6,719 nt of DNA, from positions 1 to 6,719 of the forward strand of contig CANQXB010000053.1 in NCBI GenBank assembly GCA_947627805.1, written 5' to 3'. The stretch comes from an uncultured Bacilli bacterium (GTDB lineage Bacteria > Bacillota_I > Bacilli_A > RF39 > UBA660). Shown here piece by piece: positions 1 through 5,327 of the stretch; the stretch's first letter is position 1, and the number at the start of each line of letters is the position of its first letter. Made by a program: the position numbers and the translations under genes. The notes under the pieces were generated by a model. It did not search any database. It was given only the letters and a program-made list of their open reading frames with translations, and was not told the origin of the DNA.

Positions 1-864
1 ATGATGTACTAAAGCTGTATTATCTAGCTCATATAAATTTTTTAAATTAAAGTAACTTTCAATTTTCTTACTACCTTCAGCCGTTAAACTAACATTCTTG
101 GTTTTAACATCAATATCGTAGTCTTCTTCCTCTTTTAATCTTTTAACGGCTCTATCAGCTTCCACATAAAGATTTTTAGAGTTCATTCTCCCTCCACTTA
201 TAATGAGAGGAGTTCTCGCTTCATCAATTAAAATGGAGTCAACTTCATCGATAATACAGAAGTTAAGAGGTCTTTGGACTCTATCTTCACTTTTAACCAC
301 CATATTATCTCTTAAATAGTCAAAACCTATTTCATTATTAGTGGAATATAAAATGTCACAATTATAAGCATCTTGTTTTTCCTTTGGACTCATTTCTCTT
401 AAGTTAATACCAACAGATACTCCTAGTAGCTCATAAACGGGTCTCATCCATTCGGCATTACGAGTTGATAAGTATTCATTAGTGGTTACAACATGAACAC
501 CATCACCAGTTAAAGCATTAACATAAGCCGGAAAAATAGTCGTTAAGGTTTTACCTTCACCAGTTTTCATCTCCGCAATATTACCATAATGAATTGCAAG
601 GCCTCCTAAAAGTTGAACATAGAAAGCTTTTTCGCCAATAGTTCTGTAAGCGGCTTCTCTCGAAAGAGCAAAAGCTTCAACTAAAATATCATCTAAAGTT
701 TCACCATTTTTAAGTCTTTCTTTAAATTCTGCGGTTTTCTTTTTAAAATCACCATCTTTTAGTTTTTGCATTTCTTCATCTAAAGCGACAATTTTATCAG
801 CTAAACCTTCAAACCTTTTTAATTCTTTATACTCACTATTTAATAATTTTTTTAATAGTCCCAT
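1..864 (-). CDS. secA: Protein translocase ATPase SecA, N-terminal part (runs off left edge)
   Basis: SecA is the cytoplasmic ATPase motor that pushes unfolded preproteins through the SecYEG channel. Only the first 288 codons are present; the family is usually about 800-900 residues, so roughly a third is seen. The protein begins MGLLKKLLNS. The helicase-type ATPase signatures are intact: FYVQLLGG (about 81-88), Walker A with TGEGKT (101-106, Lys105), GVHVVTTNEYL (122-132), YSTNNEIGFDYLRDNM (173-188) and Walker B DEVDS (206-210) followed by ILIDEARTPL. The preprotein cross-linking domain begins after about residue 225. The ATG at 864 is preceded by GAGGTGG (874-868). Upstream on the same strand lie a YjdF-like gene and hpf; hpf-secA adjacency is normal in Bacilli, where prfB usually follows, beyond this edge. 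No defect is visible. Identification is certain. Confidence 0.98.
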   Translation of the reverse strand, partial: MGLLKKLLNSEYKELKRFEGLADKIVALDEEMQKLKDGDFKKKTAEFKERLKNGETLDDILVEAFALSREAAYRTIGEKAFYVQLLGGLAIHYGNIAEMKTGEGKTLTTIFPAYVNALTGDGVHVVTTNEYLSTRNAEWMRPVYELLGVSVGINLREMSPKEKQDAYNCDILYSTNNEIGFDYLRDNMVVKSEDRVQRPLNFCIIDEVDSILIDEARTPLIISGGRMNSKNLYVEADRAVKRLKEEEDYDIDVKTKNVSLTAEGSKKIESYFNLKNLYELDNTALVHH

Positions 865-881
865 AATCCACCTCATTTTTA

Positions 882-910
882 ATTATATCACTTAAAATCC
901 TAAACACCAA
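882..910 (-). promoter_or_regulatory. Putative secA promoter (extended -10)
   Basis: On the minus strand TATAAT occupies 887-882, preceded by TG one base upstream (TGATATAAT, 890-882). A poor -35, TTGGTG (910-905), lies 17 bases upstream. The predicted start of transcription is near 875, directly against the Shine-Dalgarno GAGGTGG (874-868). A second similar element, TGATATAAC (919-911), lies about 30 bases upstream. No terminator is visible between the upstream gene (stop at 940) and this site, so read-through is also possible. Confidence 0.55.
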
Positions 911-939
911 GTTATATCACTAATATTTCAATTTTTAAA

Positions 940-1512
940 TTACTTACTTTTTATTTTCTTCATTCTTATTAAGTACCAAATACTCACAAATATACATCCT
1001 AAAAAGGCCATGAGCATATCTTCCATCGTATCAAATACTCCTGTTGTAAGATGATGTTGAACATCCATATTTAAAAATATAAAAGTTCCAAATTCTATAA
1101 ACTCCCAAAGTGCAGCAATCATTAAAGTAAAAGAGTTAATAAACAAGACATTAAACCAAATATTTTCCCTTTTATAAACTTTAAACCAACTCATAACTTC
1201 TAAAGCTAAAAGAGAAGTCAAAATACCTGAAGCAAAATGGGCAAGAATATCATACCACCAAAACATATCATAAAAACTTAAAGTACTTCCTAAAAATTGG
1301 ACTATAAAGATAAAAATTATATAAATTAATTCCCCCTTCATACCTATTTCAATTTTAAAAATTTTTCCCAATATTTTAGGTAAACACAAGACTAATAAGA
1401 TGGAAGCGCTAGATATAATTCGATCATATATACCATTAATAAGAAAATAGCCCATCAATATTAATGATATTATACTTATAAGTATTATTAAAATATTATT
1501 AAACTTCTTCAT
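940..1512 (-). CDS. Multi-pass membrane protein, YjdF/DUF2238-like
   Basis: This is a 190-residue, strongly hydrophobic protein with about six predicted membrane segments: 5-27, 32-48, 61-80, 88-108, 120-143 and 166-184. Polar residues recur inside or next to the membrane segments: YDILAHFASG (87-96; Asp88, His92), ALWEFIEF (134-141; Glu137, Glu140) and TGVFDTMEDM (157-166; Asp161, Asp165). This spacing of D..H, E..E and D...D is what I associate with the YjdF/DUF2238 family of uncharacterised inner-membrane proteins. The assignment is from memory of the motif pattern and is moderate. No function is known to me. The ATG at 1512 has AGAGG (1523-1519) six bases upstream. The gene sits between hpf and secA, where Bacilli usually have none. 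It is divergent from the small plus-strand gene at 1627. Confidence 0.6.
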   Translation of the reverse strand: MKKFNNILIILISIISLILMGYFLINGIYDRIISSASILLVLCLPKILGKIFKIEIGMKGELIYIIFIFIVQFLGSTLSFYDMFWWYDILAHFASGILTSLLALEVMSWFKVYKRENIWFNVLFINSFTLMIAALWEFIEFGTFIFLNMDVQHHLTTGVFDTMEDMLMAFLGCIFVSIWYLIRMKKIKSK

Positions 1513-1536
1513 AACACACCTCTAAAGATAATTGTA

Positions 1537-1545
1537 ATTATATCA
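1537..1545 (-). promoter_or_regulatory. Extended -10 element for the YjdF-like gene
   Basis: The minus-strand sequence TGATATAAT spans 1545-1537, about 25 bases before the start codon at 1512. I see no convincing -35 hexamer at 16-18 bases. The element is identical to those before secA and rpiB. It faces away from the plus-strand promoter at 1577-1606. Confidence 0.5.
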
Positions 1546-1576
1546 AATTATTATCAATAACGCACTATAAATTATC

Positions 1577-1606
1577 TTTACTTAAAAGTTATACACATGT
1601 TATAAT
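1577..1606 (+). promoter_or_regulatory. Promoter of the small plus-strand gene
   Basis: TTTACT (1577-1582) is followed after 18 bases by TATAAT (1601-1606), with TG at 1598-1599 making an extended -10 (TGTTATAAT). Transcription should start near 1613, next to the Shine-Dalgarno GAGGTG (1615-1620), which lies six bases before the ATG at 1627. Confidence 0.6.
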
Positions 1607-1626
1607 ATCAAAACGAGGTGAAATAA

Positions 1627-1925
1627 ATGCAAGAACTAATTAATAATATAAAAAAATACTTGCAAATCAAGTTTTAATTACTTTAAAGAAAGATAAAATA
1701 TCTTATCAAGAATTTAAAATATCTTATGAAACTTATTTATATATTTTAAAATTAAAAGAATATTGTGAAGATTTGAAAGAATATGAAAATTCCATAAAAA
1801 TTCTTTTAGTAAATGTTAATATTTTATATAAAGATGAGTGGGAAATAATTTATGCAAAACATATAAAAAGAGATTTACAACCTAAAGAAGAAGAACAAAA
1901 AATACCTTGTTTACCATTCAAATAA
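1627..1925 (+). CDS. Small unknown gene with a -1 frame break at an A AAA AAA heptamer
   Basis: I do not recognise this protein. The ATG at 1627 has a good Shine-Dalgarno (GAGGTG, 1615-1620). The zero frame stops after 16 codons (TAA at 1675-1677). A second frame is open from 1644 to the TAA at 1923-1925 but has no ATG and no ribosome binding site of its own. The two join by a -1 step at the seven-A run 1650-1656, read as ATA AAA AAA. The joined product is 99 residues, beginning MQELINNIKKILANQVLITL and ending CLPFK. It is lysine- and glutamate-rich, mostly predicted helical, with no signal peptide or membrane segment, so it is likely cytoplasmic. It may be a live gene using programmed frameshifting, a homopolymer sequencing error, or a recent pseudogene. 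Its own promoter and terminator argue that it is or was a real gene. Confidence 0.6.
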
Positions 1926-1928
1926 AAA

Positions 1929-1955
1929 TCTACCAAAACATTGGTAGACTTTTTT
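1929..1955. terminator. Bidirectional intrinsic terminator between convergent genes
   Basis: TCTACCAA (1929-1936), loop AACA and TTGGTAGA (1941-1948) form a perfect 8-bp stem. It is followed on the plus strand by CTTTTTT (1949-1955) and on the minus strand by TTTTTATT (1928-1921). It lies just after the plus-strand gene (stop 1923-1925) and just after hpf (stop at 1954), so it can end both transcripts. Confidence 0.9.
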
Positions 1956-2481
1956 ATTTAACGTTTATAATACCATATTTATTATCTTTTCTTTTATAAA
2001 GAACAGATACACATTCTTCATCAGTATTTTTAAAGACAAAGAAATCATGATTTAATAAATTCATTTGTAAAATGGCTTCTTCTTCATCCATTGGTTTAGT
2101 ATCAATATCTTTTCTTTTGATTATATTTAATTCTTCTTCGGCCTCAGCATCAAAATCAAAACTCATTTCGGGAACATCATTACTTGTATATCTTTTCTTA
2201 AGTCTAGTTTTATTTTTTCTTATTTGACCTTCTAATTTATCAACAACTAAATCAATTGAGGCATATAAATCTTTATCTGATACTTCCGCTCTTAAAATAA
2301 ATTTACTTAGTGGTATGGTAACTTCAATAGTTTGTAAATTGTTTTTGCTTCTAATTAATACTTTACAATCAATTTCAGAAGCATTTTCATAATACTTGTT
2401 TAATCTATCTAATTTTTCGGTAATATAATCTTTGATAGATTTAGTTACTGTAAGTTTATCTCCCCTTATCGTATATTTCAC
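1954..2481 (-). CDS. hpf: Long-form ribosome hibernation promoting factor HPF
   Basis: This protein binds the small ribosomal subunit at the decoding centre and, through its C-terminal domain, pairs two 70S ribosomes into inactive 100S dimers in stationary phase or stress. From the chosen start it has 175 residues, normal for the long type. The N-terminal S30AE domain (1-98) starts MKYTIRG and carries the basic stretch KLEGQIRKNKTRLKKR (82-97). An acidic linker follows (99-118). The dimerisation domain (119-175) contains DTKPMDEEEAILQMNLLNHD and ends near KDNKYGII. The start is GTG at 2481, nine bases after AGGAGA (2496-2491); the GTG at 2490 would abut that site with no spacing, and family members start M-[KN]-Y-x-I-R-G. 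Proximity to secA matches Bacilli, though one gene is inserted between them. Confidence 0.96.
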   Translation of the reverse strand: MKYTIRGDKLTVTKSIKDYITEKLDRLNKYYENASEIDCKVLIRSKNNLQTIEVTIPLSKFILRAEVSDKDLYASIDLVVDKLEGQIRKNKTRLKKRYTSNDVPEMSFDFDAEAEEELNIIKRKDIDTKPMDEEEAILQMNLLNHDFFVFKNTDEECVSVLYKRKDNKYGIINVK

Positions 2482-2502
2482 GTTAATCACTCTCCTAATT
2501 TA

Positions 2503-2511
2503 ATTCTATCA
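2503..2511 (-). promoter_or_regulatory. Putative hpf extended -10 element
   Basis: The minus strand reads TGATAGAAT at 2511-2503. The Shine-Dalgarno AGGAGA begins only six bases later (2496), so a transcript from this site would have a leader of about 15 bases. No good -35 is visible. Stress-dependent control, as for hpf in Bacillus, cannot be read from this sequence. Confidence 0.45.
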
Positions 2512-2532
2512 TAAATACTATTCAAACAAAAG

Positions 2533-2559
2533 AAAAAACTATTTAAGCAATAGTTTTTT
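2533..2559 (-). terminator. Intrinsic terminator overlapping the csp stop codon
   Basis: This is a perfect 11-bp inverted repeat: arms 2533-2543 and 2549-2559, each the complement of the other (A6-CTATT type), with a 5-base loop. The stem contains the last codons and stop of the cold-shock gene. On the minus strand the second arm ends in TTTTTT (2538-2533). The arms have only one G-C pair, so efficiency may be modest. Confidence 0.7.
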
Positions 2560-2755
2560 GTTGTTCTTTAACTTCAATAGCTTGTAAACCTTTAGGAGTT
2601 TCTACTAATTTAAAGTTAACAAGAGCTCCTTCATTTAAAGTCTTATAACCATCTTTTATAATTGCTGAATAATGAACAAAAATATCATCTAAATTTTCAT
2701 ATTCAATAAATCCGTATCCTTTTTCATTATTAAACCATTTTACTTTGCCGTACAT
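2543..2755 (-). CDS. Cold-shock domain protein (CspA family)
   Basis: This is a 70-residue single OB-fold protein that binds single-stranded RNA and DNA. Csp proteins act as RNA chaperones, melting mRNA structure, often on cold shock. It starts MYGKVKWFN. RNP1 is KGYGFIEY (12-19) and RNP2 is DIFVHYSAI (24-32), with Tyr where Phe is usual in VHFSAI. It ends VKEQQKTIA. Length and motif spacing are normal for the family. The ATG at 2755 follows GAGGTGG (2766-2760) by four bases; a GTG at 2776 in the same frame would add seven residues not typical of the family and would lie upstream of that site. The gene has its own strong promoter and a leader of about 100 bases, which fits post-transcriptional temperature control (inference). 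Which csp paralogue it is cannot be told. Confidence 0.95.
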   Translation of the reverse strand: MYGKVKWFNNEKGYGFIEYENLDDIFVHYSAIIKDGYKTLNEGALVNFKLVETPKGLQAIEVKEQQKTIA

Positions 2756-2855
2756 CGGTCCACCTCTTTTCTTCACAAATTCATTATTCCATAAGAAATA
2801 TTAAACCGCAAGAAAAATCGTGCGACACAATTCGACATTATATTTATACGAGACT
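2756..2855 (-). promoter_or_regulatory. Long 5' leader of csp with a small hairpin
   Basis: About 100 untranslated bases lie between the predicted start of transcription and the csp ATG. Bases 2832-2816 on the minus strand can fold as AATTGTG, loop TCG, CACGATT (7 pairs, one G-U), followed by a short T run (2817-2813), which resembles a weak attenuator or pause hairpin. Long structured leaders are known for cspA-type genes, where the RNA changes fold with temperature. That role here is inference. Confidence 0.5.
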
Positions 2856-2860
2856 CTTTA

Positions 2861-2888
2861 ATCATATCAAATTATTAAAAACTTTCAA
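2861..2888 (-). promoter_or_regulatory. Strong sigma-A type promoter of csp
   Basis: On the minus strand, TTGAAA (2888-2883), a 16-base spacer and TATGAT (2866-2861) form the best -35/-10 pair in the window. TG one base upstream of the -10 makes it an extended -10. Transcription is expected to start near 2854. Confidence 0.75.
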
Positions 2889-2914
2889 GATATTTTGGCC
2901 CGTTTTTAAACACT

Positions 2915-3508
2915 TTACAAATGTTTATCAAGTATTATCTTAGAAAGAATTAAATTTTCACTTTCTTCAAAGTAATAATAATTTATTTTTAAATTTTCTA
3001 AAATACTAATTAGTTCTTCATAATTTTTACCATATAAATAAATTATTTTATTTTTAAACTTCTTTAAAATATCTATTAAGATTTCTTTAAAAAAACTATT
3101 ATATTCCAAATTAAATACTTTAACTTTCCCATTATTTTCTAAATAAGTTATATTTATATAATCTTGATTAGCATTAATTAAAATACTATTTTTCTTTATT
3201 TTAAAATATTCTAATTCTTTTTTAAATACCACTCTTTTATAATTAAGATTTTCTAAAGCTTCTTTTATAATTCTTTTATCTTCTTTAGTATAACTATCAT
3301 TTATAATTACTAAAATACTACTACCTAAAATATTTTTATTTAATTTATTATTTTCTAATATTTTATTATATTTTTTAATAAATTTAATATGGTCAATTAT
3401 CTTCCCATATTTTAAAGTTCCTTTATAAGGAATATTCTTAATTAGTAAATCTTTTTTCTTATTGTATAGATTAATATAATCATCTAAATATAAAATATTT
3501 TCCATCAT
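2915..3508 (-). CDS. Degenerate actin-fold protein, possibly MreB/Mbl-derived
   Basis: This is a 197-residue, Lys/Asn/Ile-rich cytoplasmic protein with no signal peptide or membrane segment. Read against MreB/Mbl, the order and spacing of elements agree: ILYLDDYINLYNKKKDLLIKN (5-25) with the phosphate-1 hairpin; TLKYGKIIDHIKFIKKYNKIL (31-51) with 'PLKDGVIADFxxTEAMLK'; ILVIINDSYTKEDKRIIKEAL (65-85) with 'ICCPTNITSVEQKAIKEA'; ILINANQDYINITYL (109-123) with 'VVDIGGGTTDIAVIS'; IIYLYGKNYEELISIL (155-170) with 'ITGGGALLxGLxxLL'. The nucleotide-binding glycines (DLGT, DIGGGTT, TGGGA) are all lost, and subdomains IB and IIB seem deleted; MreB is about 335 residues. It follows spoIID-spoIIQ, the position of spoIIID-mbl in many spore-formers. 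The homology is by eye. The start is ATG 3508 or 3505, with only a weak AAGAAAG upstream. Confidence 0.6.
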   Translation of the reverse strand: MMENILYLDDYINLYNKKKDLLIKNIPYKGTLKYGKIIDHIKFIKKYNKILENNKLNKNILGSSILVIINDSYTKEDKRIIKEALENLNYKRVVFKKELEYFKIKKNSILINANQDYINITYLENNGKVKVFNLEYNSFFKEILIDILKKFKNKIIYLYGKNYEELISILENLKINYYYFEESENLILSKIILDKHL

Positions 3509-3519
3509 ATTTCTTTCTT

Positions 3520-3542
3520 AAAAAAATTCCTTAAAAGGAATT
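3520..3542 (-). terminator. Weak intrinsic terminator after spoIIQ
   Basis: On the minus strand AATTCCT, loop TTTA and AGGAATT (3542-3525) form a 7-bp stem overlapping the spoIIQ stop codon. It is followed by seven T (3526-3520). The stem has only two G-C pairs, so termination is probably partial. Confidence 0.45.
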
Positions 3543-4182
3543 AATTTTCACTATAATCAGTTATTTTAGTTCCGATTATACTTTCAGGATTTACTAATTC
3601 ATTATTATGATAAATTTCTAATAAGAATGTTTTCTTAGTATTTTCTATTTCATTATTTTTAGCTCTTCCTAAAATAGTTTCCGAACTTATTTCATCACCT
3701 TTTTTTACATTAATATTATCAAGTCCATAATAGTAAGATTTTAAATTATTTTGATGCTCTACCACAATACATTTCCCAAAGAATTCATCTTCAATAATAT
3801 CACTTACTTTGCCACTAAAAATACTTCTAACATCAAAGACTTCATCACTAGCATATAAAATACCCGTATTAGGTAAATAAGTATTTTCAAAATAAATTAA
3901 ACTATTTTGTTGTAATTCTTCATTTTCATCTTTACTATAAAAATGGACTTTAATATCGGCGGCTCCTTCTAAAATCGGTTTACTAATTTCACTAGATGTT
4001 ACGGTATCTTCAATTAAAACTGATTCTACCTTTTCCTCATCTAATATGCCCGTTCCATAATCATAATCTTTATTAGTTAAGGCAATATCTCTTCCCATAA
4101 AGATTACTCCAACAAAAATACTAATTGTAATTAATAAATATAACGTGGGTAATACAAACCCTTTTAATTTTCTCTTTTTCAT
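3541..4182 (-). CDS. spoIIQ: Stage II sporulation protein Q-like (degenerate LytM/M23 domain)
   Basis: SpoIIQ is a forespore membrane protein whose outer LytM domain binds SpoIIIAH of the mother cell across the engulfment space, forming the channel called the feeding tube. This copy has 213 residues: a basic N-terminus, one membrane segment (about 9-29), a linker, and a LytM-like domain (103-200) with LPNTGILYA, FDVRSIFSGKVSDI, GKCIVVEH (His143), YYYGLDNINVKKGD and VNPESI (197-202). The SpoIIQ-style PNTG replaces the metal-binding HTGxD of M23 peptidases, and the HxH motif is replaced by FLLEI (186-190), so it cannot be an active metallopeptidase. It follows spoIID directly, as in many spore-formers. 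ATG 4182 is six bases from AAGG (4192-4189); a TTG at 4185 is too close. A generic M23-like protein is the alternative name. Confidence 0.85.
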   Translation of the reverse strand: MKKRKLKGFVLPTLYLLITISIFVGVIFMGRDIALTNKDYDYGTGILDEEKVESVLIEDTVTSSEISKPILEGAADIKVHFYSKDENEELQQNSLIYFENTYLPNTGILYASDEVFDVRSIFSGKVSDIIEDEFFGKCIVVEHQNNLKSYYYGLDNINVKKGDEISSETILGRAKNNEIENTKKTFLLEIYHNNELVNPESIIGTKITDYSEN

Positions 4183-4197
4183 CAAACACCTTCCTAC

Positions 4198-4235
4198 TTA
4201 AAGTATGAACGGTTTTTGGTAATCTTATACTTTAA
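4198..4235. repeat. 9-bp inverted repeat in the spoIID-spoIIQ gap
   Basis: TTAAAGTAT (4198-4206) and ATACTTTAA (4227-4235) are perfect inverted arms, 20 bases apart. The left arm adjoins the spoIIQ ribosome binding site and the right arm contains the spoIID stop codon. It could be an RNA stem that sets the relative expression of the two genes, or an operator. No T run follows on the minus strand, so it is not a terminator. Confidence 0.5.
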
Positions 4236-5131
4236 ACATAGGAAAATTCAATATTTTGATAATAGTATTTCAAAATATCTTGATAATTGGCTCCTAAAGA
4301 GGCCATGCCATTTGCCCCATATTGACTCATTCCGACGCCATGACCATAGCCTTTAGTGGTTATTAAATAAATATCTCCTTCTTTACTTATTGTAAAATCC
4401 GTACTTCTTAGCTCTAACTTTTTTCGGACTTCAGTTCCTTTAAAAGTTACATCATTTATGGTTATTTCATTAACTCTTCCTGTTTCACTTCTTTTAATAT
4501 TTTCAATCTTTATTTTAGAACAACTAATATTTAGCTTAGTACAAATTTCTTCTTTTATAAATTCTTTAGTTACGGAAAAATTTTTTAAATTTTTTTCATA
4601 ATTAGATTCGACGCTTTGTAAATAATCTCGATCACTAGAAAATACTAAACTACTCTTTTCAGTATAGCCATTACTCATGGCAAAATAATAAGCTTCAATT
4701 ACTTCCCCATTGTAAGTCATTACTTCTCCTTTAGTATCTAAAACAGCTTCTTTAATCTTTTTATAATATTTAGTAAAATCGCTGCCCCACTTCTTTTCCA
4801 TTTCTTCAACCGTTATATAACTTTGATTAGAAACATCTGTTACCACATCAAAATCAGTAGTACTGGTATTAATTTTATAAATTGCATAAGTACGTGAGGC
4901 CACCGCTTGAGCTTTCAAAGCTTCCTCGTTAAAAGAAGCAGGCATTTCAGCCGCAACTACTCCCACAATATAATCTTCAATATTTAAAGTCTCTAGTTTA
5001 GCATTTTTATCTTTAATCACAATTTGCTTGGAAGCTTCAGTATTAAAAAAAGTAGTAATTTCTCTACTACTTACATAAACTAAAATAAAACTCAATATTA
5101 CGACAACCATAAATAAGATTTTATTTGACAT
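4232..5131 (-). CDS. spoIID: Stage II sporulation protein D, peptidoglycan lytic transglycosylase
   Basis: SpoIID cleaves glycan strands stripped of stem peptides by SpoIIP and works with SpoIIM to drive engulfment of the forespore; it is made in the mother cell and acts outside its membrane. The 299 residues comprise a short N-terminus, a membrane anchor (about 4-22) and the SpoIID domain. Hallmarks are IEDYIVGVVAAEMPASFNEE (51-70), in which Glu62 matches the catalytic glutamate, LKAQAVASRTYAIY (72-85), MSNGYTE (about 152-158), and GYGHGVGMSQYGANGMA (261-277) near the end. Length is normal. The ATG at 5131 has AAGGAG (5143-5138) six bases upstream, and that site overlaps the stop codon of the DUF1146 gene, suggesting coupled translation. 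Related SpoIID/LytB amidase enhancers exist, but the spoIIQ neighbour supports SpoIID. Confidence 0.96.
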   Translation of the reverse strand: MSNKILFMVVVILSFILVYVSSREITTFFNTEASKQIVIKDKNAKLETLNIEDYIVGVVAAEMPASFNEEALKAQAVASRTYAIYKINTSTTDFDVVTDVSNQSYITVEEMEKKWGSDFTKYYKKIKEAVLDTKGEVMTYNGEVIEAYYFAMSNGYTEKSSLVFSSDRDYLQSVESNYEKNLKNFSVTKEFIKEEICTKLNISCSKIKIENIKRSETGRVNEITINDVTFKGTEVRKKLELRSTDFTISKEGDIYLITTKGYGHGVGMSQYGANGMASLGANYQDILKYYYQNIEFSYV

Positions 5132-5141
5132 AATATTCTCC

Positions 5142-5327
5142 TTATAAATTTAAAAAATCTAAAACAAAATTGGTTAGTAAATAAGAAAGGGCAATGCTTA
5201 AAGCCATAATAAGCATTTTTGCCTCAACTACCTTATTTTTTTTCATAAATTTTTCAAAATTAACTCCTGATAACATATAGATACTAAGAAATAAAAATAT
5301 AGCATAGAAATATATTCTATAATTCAT
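5142..5327 (-). CDS. DUF1146 (YwzB-like) small membrane protein
   Basis: This is a 61-residue protein with two membrane helices (about 3-20 and 37-58) joined by a basic loop, NFEKFMKKNKVVEAK (23-37). That layout, a helix then 'NF-K-hydrophobic-KK---AK-L' then a helix ending FVLDFL, matches the DUF1146/YwzB family of Firmicutes, whose function is unknown to me. In Bacilli ywzB lies between the ATP synthase operon and murA-spoIID, so its place directly before spoIID is expected. The start is ATG 5327: GGAG (5337-5334) lies six bases upstream, inside the end of rpiB, whereas ATGs at 5345 and 5339 lie upstream of that site. The gene therefore overlaps rpiB by 11 bases and is probably translationally coupled to it. 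Confidence 0.85.
   Translation of the reverse strand: MNYRIYFYAIFLFLSIYMLSGVNFEKFMKKNKVVEAKMLIMALSIALSYLLTNFVLDFLNL

Noticed and set aside
1774..1925. Short independent plus-strand gene from a TTG inside the second frame
   Set aside because: No Shine-Dalgarno stands before it, and it would discard a long open stretch upstream; the frameshifted gene from 1627 with its own signals is a better explanation.
2482..2490. GTG at 2490 as the hpf start
   Set aside because: The Shine-Dalgarno AGGAGA ends at 2491, leaving no spacing. GTG at 2481 has nine bases and gives the family N-terminus M-K-Y-x-I-R-G.
2889..2914. Terminator after the 197-residue gene
   Set aside because: The sequence just after its stop has no stem followed by a T run; the csp promoter starts immediately.
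4190..4235. Sigma-E or sigma-F promoter before spoIIQ (CATACTTT resembles a sigma-E -10)
   Set aside because: No matching -35 at the right distance for sigma-E and no GG-type -10 for sigma-F; the match is explained equally well by the inverted repeat arm.
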